DNA of 64,000 nucleotides from the NCBI GenBank assembly GCA_965223835.1, contig CBDCXQ010000001.1, positions 4,712,001 to 4,776,000 on the forward strand, read 5' to 3'. Source of the stretch: CAVYXZ01 sp965223835 (GTDB lineage Bacteria > Chloroflexota > Anaerolineae > Aggregatilineales > Phototrophicaceae). Below, piece after piece: positions 53,029 to 60,150 of this stretch (its first letter is position 1; the number at the start of each line of letters is the position of its first letter). The notes under the pieces were generated by a model. The model saw only the letters and a list, made by a program, of their open reading frames with translations, was not told the DNA's origin and ran no database searches. Position numbers and translations under genes: made by a program.

Positions 53029-53880
53029 CTACTCTGCCACCGGTTCAATCGCGTGCTGAATTTCAACAACCCAATCTTTTTCCGGGTAGCCCGCCATCGG
53101 CCCCTGATGAAAGAGCAGCCGATATTCTTCACCCAGCGCATAGTTATTCGCTACACACCAGCGTTGCAGCATCGTGAGGCGCTCTTGCACGTTTACCGTC
53201 AGGTCACCGTGATGGATGTACGTGGCCGCCATTGCGATGGGATCGGTATATCCAACGGTGAGCGTGCCCAGCGTCGCCAGCGGCACGTCGGCATCAAAAT
53301 CGTCGGGCACACTCACGGTCATGGTCATATCGAGGTCTTCAACCCGATAATCATTGCTGCGAATGATGCTCATCTGGCGGGTACTGGCATCAAACGTGAA
53401 CCCGGCCTGTTCAACCGCTGCTTTGATTTCACGCCCCATGCGTTCAATTTCCGGCCAACCGACACCCGTTTGTCGAAATTGTAGCACACGCACCGGTTCC
53501 AATTTCTTGACGATAATATCCATATCGGGTATTGCCTCCTCCATATCAAGCATTCGCAAACGAAATCTGATGAGTGCCAGTCGCGCCTGTTCCGCCCGCA
53601 TTTGCTGTTCAATCTCAGCTTCTTGCAGCGCCAACATCCCTTTGATCTGTTCCTTACTGGGTTCATTGTTGAGCATGAGACCGATTTGTTCCAGCGAAAT
53701 GCCGAGTTCTTTAAGCGCAACGATGCGATGAATGCGTGACAATTGCTCAAGCGTGTAGTAGCGATAATTCGTAAACGGGTCGATATGCGCCGGTTCGAGC
53801 AATCCCAGATCATCATAATGCCGCAGCATCCTGACCGTCGTTTGACTCAGCTTCGAAAAATCACCAATTTTGAGCAACAT
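53029..53880 (-). CDS. MerR-family regulator with GyrI-like effector domain
   Basis: About 283 residues from ATG 53878-53880 (MLLKIGDFSKLSQ), with GAGG upstream. Residues 1-70 are the MerR DNA-binding domain: KIGDFSKLSQTTVRMLRHYDDLGLLEPAHIDPFTNYRYYT. A coiled-coil dimerisation helix (about 80-115) follows, then a GyrI/BltR-type effector domain (about 130-283) ending with the conserved FHQGPMAGYPEKDWVVEIQ strand. It probably activates an efflux or detoxification gene on binding a hydrophobic drug-like ligand; targets are not in evidence nearby. Confidence 0.85.
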   Translation of the reverse strand: MLLKIGDFSKLSQTTVRMLRHYDDLGLLEPAHIDPFTNYRYYTLEQLSRIHRIVALKELGISLEQIGLMLNNEPSKEQIKGMLALQEAEIEQQMRAEQARLALIRFRLRMLDMEEAIPDMDIIVKKLEPVRVLQFRQTGVGWPEIERMGREIKAAVEQAGFTFDASTRQMSIIRSNDYRVEDLDMTMTVSVPDDFDADVPLATLGTLTVGYTDPIAMAATYIHHGDLTVNVQERLTMLQRWCVANNYALGEEYRLLFHQGPMAGYPEKDWVVEIQHAIEPVAE

Positions 53881-53988
53881 CTTGTCACGCCTCACGTTTG
53901 CCTGTCACCTGTCAGAAGAAGGCCGCCTTCATATTGGTAGTATGCAGTCTCACATAATGTGAGAGTCAAGAGGGGTAAAATCAGATGA

Positions 53989-54900
53989 TCAAATCTGCGC
54001 TTCCGCCAGCGCTGCCCGGAGTGCCTCATAATCATTCAGGCCAAAGCGCTGGTAAAACAGACGATCCCAGATCGCATCCAGATCGGCTTTCAACGCAGGC
54101 GAGAGGGTGTAGCGCTCGTGGAGCGCCGGGCCGGGAGTGACTTTGGCGGTATTTGGGTCAACCGGAGCCACGCCACACCGTTCCCAATGCGCTTGAATAA
54201 GATGCTCATCGAATTGGTTTTTATGCTGCAACATAAAGTCTTTGCTTGATTGGCGTACAACTACCTCAAATAATTCATCATCAAGATCTATTTCCATAAA
54301 GCGTGCAACCGCCCGAACCGTTCCCGTCAGATCAGCCTGCATATTCTCAAAACACAACAAGAGCACATCTGGATTATGGCGCTGCTCCCACCACGACAGC
54401 AAATGGTACCAGTAACCGGAGGTCTCCGGGTTGGTCGTAAATCGAAACCGCGCCCATTCGTCTAACGTGACGGTATTCCGCTCAAACAACCAGCCTTCCA
54501 AAAAACGGTAGTAGGAGATAATCACCGCAAACGGGTTACGAACAGCGACGATATAACGCCCACCTTTAGGCACATCATGCCAGGTCATGTGGCTCTTGTA
54601 CACACGGGGAAACGCGACCTGGTCGGCAGCTAGATCCCATCCGTAATCATGCGCCTGTTCAATCCAGGGGACCACATCATTGATTTCCGCGAAGTCCATG
54701 CTGCCGCGCGTGCGTAACCCGTGCGCGATCTGTTGCAACCAGGTCGTACCACTCTTGGCAAAGGGCGAGATTACCACATCGCTTGGGCGAGGCTGAAACG
54801 CCAATGCGGCCTGCCAACCTTCAGGAGTAATGGTCTTCTTCGTGGCAGCAACATATTCTTCTAAACTGCGCGGTCGTTTTGGAGGCAGGAGGTGAACCAT
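53989..54900 (-). CDS. Sulfotransferase
   Basis: About 303 residues from ATG 54898-54900 with AAGGA upstream. The 5'-phosphosulfate loop PFAKSGTTWLQQIAH and the 3'-phosphate loop VAVRNPFAVIISYYRFL bind PAPS. The C-terminal part QHKNQFDEHLIQAHWERCGV and YTLSPALKADLDAIWDRLFYQRFG follow the cytosolic sulfotransferase plan. It would transfer sulfate to an alcohol, lipid or carbohydrate acceptor. Cytoplasmic, no signal. Acceptor unknown. Confidence 0.83.
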   Translation of the reverse strand: MVHLLPPKRPRSLEEYVAATKKTITPEGWQAALAFQPRPSDVVISPFAKSGTTWLQQIAHGLRTRGSMDFAEINDVVPWIEQAHDYGWDLAADQVAFPRVYKSHMTWHDVPKGGRYIVAVRNPFAVIISYYRFLEGWLFERNTVTLDEWARFRFTTNPETSGYWYHLLSWWEQRHNPDVLLLCFENMQADLTGTVRAVARFMEIDLDDELFEVVVRQSSKDFMLQHKNQFDEHLIQAHWERCGVAPVDPNTAKVTPGPALHERYTLSPALKADLDAIWDRLFYQRFGLNDYEALRAALAEAQI

Positions 54901-55064
54901 ATTTATCAATCCTTGTTCGCCCGTTATCCACCTGTTGCAGATTATACCTAATGGTCCAAGTTATAAAATGCCGGCCTCCTGCTGATAGAACCACCCCAAT
55001 GGAGGGTGACGAGCTACCCCCAAAAACGGTAATGTAATCTTGATGAATTAGGATGAGGAGCAAA

Positions 55065-55862
55065 ATGAACAAGCCACTGCGATTGATGGTCATTGGCGCC
55101 CACCCGGACGATGAAACGCTCGGTATGGGCGGGATCCTGGCGAAGTATGGGCATGAAGGCATTGAGACCTATGTCGTGACGGCAACTCGCGGTCAGCGCG
55201 GTTGGTTCGGCGACGAAGTAGATTACCCTGGCCCGGAAGCACTGGGCAAATTGCGCGAAGCTGAACTGTGCCAGGCCGCCCAAATCCTCGGCGTAAAGGA
55301 TGTCATGATTCTGGATTACATGGATGGCGATCTGGATGCGGTCGATGCAGTACAGATTACCCGCGAACTGGCAGCCCATATTCGTTGGGTGCGGCCCGAT
55401 GTCGTGGTGACGTTCGACCCGTTTGGCGGTTATGGACACCCGGACCACATCGCGATCAGCCAGTATACGCAGGCCGCGATCATTGAAGCCGCCCGCATGG
55501 ACGAAATCGCTCCAGCCCATCAGGTTCCCAAACTCTATTACATGACCTTTACCCAGGACGATCTGGATGTTTACGAATCCGTCATGGGTGAACTGGTCAT
55601 GCATATTGATGGTGTCAAGAGGCGATCAACCGGGTGGCCGGAATGGGCGATTACAACCCGGGTTGATGCCGGTGATTATTGGGAAACCGTGTGGCAGGCG
55701 GTGCAGTGCCACCAATCACAAATACCGGCTTACGGTGTCTTGCACAACTTGACCGAAACGCAGCACCGGCAATTGTGGGGCAGGCAGACCTTTTATCGTG
55801 TGCACAGCCTCGTCAACAGCGGGCGTGAAACCGAGCATGATTTATTCGCAGGGCTGCGGTAA
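55065..55862 (+). CDS. PIG-L-family N-acetylglucosaminyl/LmbE deacetylase
   Basis: About 265 residues from ATG 55065 (MNKPLRL), which follows GAGGAG. The family motif is IGAHPDDETLGMGG (HPDDE, metal and catalytic residues), followed by ATRGQRGW, ILDYMDGDLD and GGYGHPDHIAIS with the second zinc His. Members remove acetyl groups from N-acetylglucosamine conjugates (LmbE, BshB, MshB). It is divergent from the sulfotransferase and convergent with the epimerase. The substrate may be a thiol-redox sugar or glycolipid; not decidable. Confidence 0.87.
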   Translation: MNKPLRLMVIGAHPDDETLGMGGILAKYGHEGIETYVVTATRGQRGWFGDEVDYPGPEALGKLREAELCQAAQILGVKDVMILDYMDGDLDAVDAVQITRELAAHIRWVRPDVVVTFDPFGGYGHPDHIAISQYTQAAIIEAARMDEIAPAHQVPKLYYMTFTQDDLDVYESVMGELVMHIDGVKRRSTGWPEWAITTRVDAGDYWETVWQAVQCHQSQIPAYGVLHNLTETQHRQLWGRQTFYRVHSLVNSGRETEHDLFAGLR

Positions 55863-55868
55863 GAAGAC

Positions 55869-56909
55869 TCAGCGCCCCAACGCAGTCCCTAACTCACCAA
55901 TCAGCCGGAATTGCCAATCAGGCTGAAGGTAGCCATTATCTCGATACCAATCGTAAGTATCCTGCAAACTCTGGTACATGCTAACGTTTGGCGCACCCAG
56001 TTCGCGATGCGCCTTCGAGTAATCGAACTGAATCGCCCGCTGCCCCAGCCGAATTTGGGCGGCATCAACCGGGAGTTGGATGCCCATTCGCTGTAACCGT
56101 TCGATCAGTGTGGCAATGAATGGCAGCACAAAATTCGGTACTTGCAGAAAAGGCGGCGCGACATTAACGACCTGAGCACACATCGTATACCAATCGCGCA
56201 GGTTATAATTAGCCGTCCCCAGAATGTAGCGTTCGCCGGTGCGACCTTGCTCGGCGGCCACCACATGCCAGCGGGCCACATCCCGCACATCAACCACGCC
56301 AATGCCCCCGGCGGTAATCGGAATCGTCCACTGTAAACGGGCCATCTCGGTGATGAAACGCCCGGAGATCATGTTCAGGTCGCCCGGCCCCAGCACAATC
56401 ACCGGATTCACGGTGACAATATCCTGCCCATATTGCTGCACCGCGTTACGCACGACATATTCCGCCAGCATTTTGGTCCACGCATAAGGAAAATCATGCG
56501 GGCGCAGATTATAATCCAGCGTCTCATCAGCGGGTTTACCATCGGGCCGAAAGCCAACTGCCGCGCCACTGCTGGTAAAGATCACACGCTCAACACCACA
56601 ATCCCGCGCGGCCCGCAAGACGCGCCGGGTGCCTTCCACGTTTACCGCCACCATGCGAGCTACATCTGCTTGCCAGTAATCGGCGACTGCCGCGACATGA
56701 AAGATCCAGTCGCAACCCGTGCAGGCCGTCCGCAGTGCGGCTTCATCCAGCAGTTCACCGATGACTGACTCGTAGCGCAGCCCTGTCAGCGCATTGAGTT
56801 TTGACGATTGCCGGTGTAGCACCCGCACCTCATGCCCGGCCTCGACTAATTCACGGGCGACGTGTGACCCCACAAAACCGGTGGCCCCGGTGACTAATGC
56901 TTTGACCAT
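55869..56909 (-). CDS. NAD-dependent epimerase, HpnA-like (hopanoid-associated sugar epimerase)
   Basis: A 346-residue extended SDR: ALVTGATGFVGSHVARELVEAGHEVRVLHR at the cofactor site, CDWIFHVAAVADYWQ, the catalytic Ser in VIFTSSGAAVG, and YAWTKMLAEYVV (YxxxK). The pattern HVAA-YW is characteristic of HpnA and dihydroflavonol-reductase relatives. It may act on a sugar attached to a hopanoid or another secondary metabolite. Convergent with the deacetylase, 6 bp apart. No other hopanoid genes are in the window, so the hopanoid link is only a family hint. Confidence 0.75.
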   Translation of the reverse strand: MVKALVTGATGFVGSHVARELVEAGHEVRVLHRQSSKLNALTGLRYESVIGELLDEAALRTACTGCDWIFHVAAVADYWQADVARMVAVNVEGTRRVLRAARDCGVERVIFTSSGAAVGFRPDGKPADETLDYNLRPHDFPYAWTKMLAEYVVRNAVQQYGQDIVTVNPVIVLGPGDLNMISGRFITEMARLQWTIPITAGGIGVVDVRDVARWHVVAAEQGRTGERYILGTANYNLRDWYTMCAQVVNVAPPFLQVPNFVLPFIATLIERLQRMGIQLPVDAAQIRLGQRAIQFDYSKAHRELGAPNVSMYQSLQDTYDWYRDNGYLQPDWQFRLIGELGTALGR

Positions 56910-56932
56910 ATATCCCTCTCACTCATTAACTC

Positions 56933-57011
56933 GTCTTACGCATTTGAGCCGGAAATCGTAGGGGCGCCTCGGCGAGTCGCACCCTACAACCTGGATTGCT
57001 TGCGTAACATC
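56933..57011. repeat. MITE-like short interspersed repeat, family R3 (copy 2)
   Basis: Imperfect terminal inverted repeats centred on TTACGCA (56936-56942) and TGCGTAA (57001-57007) with an inner hairpin GTAGGGGCG...CGCACCCTAC (56958-56987). It aligns with 40011-40089 in the opposite orientation. Its right end overlaps the stop codon of the GH17 gene. It could form a terminator-like hairpin on the minus strand. Confidence 0.6.
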
Positions 57012-58383
57012 ACTCATTAAAATACGTCACGGTACGCGGCTCATAATCTTCGGCGACGGTGAGTCCGGCCAATTCCACCCAGCAGCGCTGATCGTCATGT
57101 TCGATCAACCAGAAGGCTTCCCTGAAGTTCATGCCATAAACCGTAACATCAGTCGCAGTCGCTAGATTGAACACCGGCTCATCATTGGGATTCGAACGCG
57201 GTTGACAGGCAACATCCGCCACAATCGTCCCCGATGAGAATGCCGGGGCCTCTCCACGATCAGGGAGCAACTCCCAGGCCGGTTTGGGCTGACGCTCCAC
57301 ATCAACCAGGCCCCAGTAACAACCAACAGTGCCTTCGCCCGACAGTGCGTCATCACATTTCCAGGGTTCATCGGCATATTGAAACACGAACGTATCCAGC
57401 CCGGCCAGATAAGCGCTCAGCAATATATCACCCGTAAACTGCGCCTGTGCCTGCGAATCACCAGCGCCGGTCTGGTCACAATTGGGATTATAACCCGCGC
57501 TGGGCCAGCCCGTTTCCATGAGCTTGATCGGTTTACTGCCCAAAACCGCGTCGTCACTGACGGCTTTCCAGTCGAACATCGTATAACTGACGGCATTATC
57601 AAAAGCCTGACAACCCCAGAAGCCATAACTATGCAGCCCCACCCAGTCGACGGTGGCGTTGAGGCGGCGACTCACCTGCCATTGCGGCAGGATGTCAGCA
57701 TAGCCGACCGGGACCGTAACACCAGCCTGTACTTCCTCAATATAGCCAACCAATGTATTCGCGGGCACATCACCGCGCAGCAGCACTTCACTGCCGACCA
57801 GCACTGCCACCACGTTGTCATAAGTATTCGCCAACTCAATCACGGCAGCAACTTCGGTTTCGTTCGCAGCGCGGTCAGGTCCAATCCAGGCCTGGGCGAT
57901 GACATCCAAGTCATATTGATTTGCCAGCGCGACGATCTGCTCCCCAACACCGGTGCTGCTGTACAGGCGAATCGTACTCACACGGGCGGCCATCGCCTGA
58001 ACATCAGCTTCCAGTTCATCCATTGATGGCTCAGGTCCACCCGGCCACTGACCGGCACGAAACGGCCCATAATTCAAACCAATCAGTGGCACAGCCGAAT
58101 CTTGAGCGGCAAGTGGCAGGCTCACAAGAAACGGCATGAATGTCACAACGGCGAGAATTAAGATGCAATCTGCCCAAAATACGAATTTAAGAAGGTTACG
58201 AATTTTATTGTAGCTTTTCCTGTTCAACCCCCTCCGCCTCGCTCCGCGAGACTCCTCCCCCATCGCAATGGGGGAGGTTGGGTGGGGGTAATCCGCTGAG
58301 AATTGCATGAATCCATTCAATTCGTGGTCTACTGAATTATTGATAACATTAAAGTGGACAAACCGCATTACAAATCCTTCCAT
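57010..58383 (-). CDS. GH17-like secreted beta-1,3-glucanase; start uncertain
   Basis: Up to 457 residues. The mature enzyme starts GLNYGPFRAGQWPGGPEPS, contains the acid/base Glu in LVGSEVL and the nucleophile in METGWPSAGYNP, the classical GH17 pair. It would cleave beta-1,3-glucans outside the cell. Residues 33-54 are encoded by the hairpin repeat at 58225-58289, so the longest frame is doubtful. A TTG at 58225-58227, right after GGAGGGGG, gives LNRKSYNKIRNLLKFVF and a plausible signal peptide ending SLPLAAQ. I keep the longest frame but favour the later start. A TerC-like or SH3-like end (DVTVYGMNFREAFWLIEHDDQRCWVELAG) follows the barrel. Confidence 0.75.
   Translation of the reverse strand: MEGFVMRFVHFNVINNSVDHELNGFMQFSADYPHPTSPIAMGEESRGARRRGLNRKSYNKIRNLLKFVFWADCILILAVVTFMPFLVSLPLAAQDSAVPLIGLNYGPFRAGQWPGGPEPSMDELEADVQAMAARVSTIRLYSSTGVGEQIVALANQYDLDVIAQAWIGPDRAANETEVAAVIELANTYDNVVAVLVGSEVLLRGDVPANTLVGYIEEVQAGVTVPVGYADILPQWQVSRRLNATVDWVGLHSYGFWGCQAFDNAVSYTMFDWKAVSDDAVLGSKPIKLMETGWPSAGYNPNCDQTGAGDSQAQAQFTGDILLSAYLAGLDTFVFQYADEPWKCDDALSGEGTVGCYWGLVDVERQPKPAWELLPDRGEAPAFSSGTIVADVACQPRSNPNDEPVFNLATATDVTVYGMNFREAFWLIEHDDQRCWVELAGLTVAEDYEPRTVTYFNE
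58225..58289. repeat. Interspersed hairpin repeat, R1-related (copy 4)
   Basis: CAACCCCCTCC at the left, GGTGGGGGT at the right, and a central hairpin CTCCCCCATCGCAATGGGGGAG. Read on the minus strand, GGAGTCTCGCGGAGCGAGGCGG aligns with GGAGTCGTGCGAAGCGTGGCGG of the copy at 22971-23034, showing that the G-rich hairpin group and the ACCTCACCCC group are one family. It lies inside the N-terminal part of the GH17 frame. Confidence 0.6.
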
Positions 58384-60080
58384 TCGAAGGCGATCAAATA
58401 CTGGGCCGAGCGACTGATAAATTGCAGATTTTCATAGAGATAGCGCAGGGTCGCAGCTGGGTTATCACTGTCGGCGACCTGCGGCACGAGCGGTTTGACC
58501 TTGCCGCGCATGAGCGCTGCTGGCGCATGATCGGGCAGTTCGGCCAGTTCTCGGGCCTTCGCGATGGCAGCTTTCAAATCGCCCAGTTCGTCCACCAGTC
58601 CTAATTCCAATGCCTGTTTCCCGGTCCACACGCGCCCACCGCCCACCGCGTCAACTGCTTCGACAGTCATATCGCGCCCAGCAGCCACATAATCAATGAA
58701 CTGTTGATAATTATGCTCGATACTGGCCCGCATCTGGGTGCGTTGCGCATCATTAAACGGCGTCTGGTCGCTAAAAATGTTCGCGTTCGCGCCCCGTTTG
58801 AACTGCATGCGATTAATCCGCAACTTATTGAATAATTCACCGGTGACAGGCTTGCCCAGAATCACGCCGATGGAACCAGTGATAGTTCCCGGCTGCGCCA
58901 CGATCCAGTGCGCCGGGGTTGCGATGTAGTAACCACCGGACGCGGCCACGCCGTTCATATAGACCACCAGCGGGCGATCTTTTGCCAGTTCCCGCAGGGC
59001 TGCCGTCATCGCGTCTGCCGCCAGCGCCACCCCACCACCGCTATCAACCCACAGCACCACCGCTGCCGCTTGCTCATTTTTGAGCAAATTGCGCACCTGC
59101 CGCACTACTGTCCGGTCGCCCAGCCGCCCACTGCCGATTATCGGAATGGGTAGGGGAATGTCACCAGGGGGACCGCCACTCTCGCCCGGAATCATCAAAC
59201 CCGATAATGGTAACACCGCCACATATTGATCGAAACGCGGTTGCCATTCGCGCTGCAACTTTTTACGGGCGTCGGACCACAAAACCAGGTGTTTCGTACC
59301 CAGATGCTCAGCCAACTGCTCTTCATGCAAGACCGCATCAACATAGCCCTTTTCCAGCGCGGCATCATCCAGATGGGGAGCAGTATCAATCAGGTTTTTA
59401 ACAGCAGCAGCCGACATGTGACGACCCGCCGCGATCGTATCAACCAGCATTTCAAACCGTGAATCCAGCATCCAGTCGAGTTGTTCCAGGCCTTCTGGTG
59501 AAATCGAATCGAGCGTCAGGCTGTCATAAACCCCTTTAAAGGGCGAAATCGCGACTGAATCCAGTTGGATACCAATCGCGCTGAGCGCGTTGCGCAGAAA
59601 TGTCGGCTGGGCCACCAACCCTAATGGGTTTACGGTGCCACCTGGTTGTAGAATGAGTTCATCGCAGGCACTGCCAATGAAATAGGTGGCGTTGTCATAA
59701 GATTGAGCGTAAGCGATCACTCGCTTGCCCTCATCACGCAATCGTAAGATAATGTTATGTAAGGTTTGCAGATCAGCTAATGACAGGTTCAGTCCCTGTA
59801 GTTTCAGGATCAAACCGGTGGGGCGGGGATCGGCCCCAATCTGGCGCAAATGACGGTCCAGGTCAGCCAGGCTTAGCGGCGGTTGACCGGTGATGCGCCG
59901 CCGCAACCATGACCGGGATTCAGGTAAAGCAGGCAGCGATGAGGGGAGATCCAACCAGATATAGTCCAGGTGTCGCGCCCGGCCCCGCCGCCAGTTACCC
60001 AAACGGTGCCAGAGGTAGCGCAGACCACGCAATGGATTGATATTTAGTCTTGGTAACTGCTTATGTATACGGTTTAACAT
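58368..60080 (-). CDS. sppA: Signal peptide peptidase SppA (S49 serine protease, long form)
   Basis: About 570 residues from ATG 60078-60080 (MLNRIHKQLP) with GAGGTC upstream; an upstream in-frame start at 60173 would overlap the divergent kinase. Two S49 domains: the N-terminal one supplies the catalytic Lys (VAISPFKGVYDSL) and the C-terminal one the nucleophile Ser in YMNGVAASGGYYIATPA. GGPPGDIPLPIPIIGSGRLGDRTVVRQVRNLL and VLWVDSGGGVALA lie between. Length is that of the 67-kDa SppA form. It degrades signal peptides remaining in the membrane. No clear N-terminal transmembrane helix is seen, unlike in Escherichia coli. Confidence 0.87.
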   Translation of the reverse strand: MLNRIHKQLPRLNINPLRGLRYLWHRLGNWRRGRARHLDYIWLDLPSSLPALPESRSWLRRRITGQPPLSLADLDRHLRQIGADPRPTGLILKLQGLNLSLADLQTLHNIILRLRDEGKRVIAYAQSYDNATYFIGSACDELILQPGGTVNPLGLVAQPTFLRNALSAIGIQLDSVAISPFKGVYDSLTLDSISPEGLEQLDWMLDSRFEMLVDTIAAGRHMSAAAVKNLIDTAPHLDDAALEKGYVDAVLHEEQLAEHLGTKHLVLWSDARKKLQREWQPRFDQYVAVLPLSGLMIPGESGGPPGDIPLPIPIIGSGRLGDRTVVRQVRNLLKNEQAAAVVLWVDSGGGVALAADAMTAALRELAKDRPLVVYMNGVAASGGYYIATPAHWIVAQPGTITGSIGVILGKPVTGELFNKLRINRMQFKRGANANIFSDQTPFNDAQRTQMRASIEHNYQQFIDYVAAGRDMTVEAVDAVGGGRVWTGKQALELGLVDELGDLKAAIAKARELAELPDHAPAALMRGKVKPLVPQVADSDNPAATLRYLYENLQFISRSAQYLIAFEWKDL

Positions 60081-60150
60081 ACCAGACCTCAAACTTAAAC
60101 GCTTAACAACACTTTGAGTTAGACCAAGTATGACCACGAGGATCACATCT

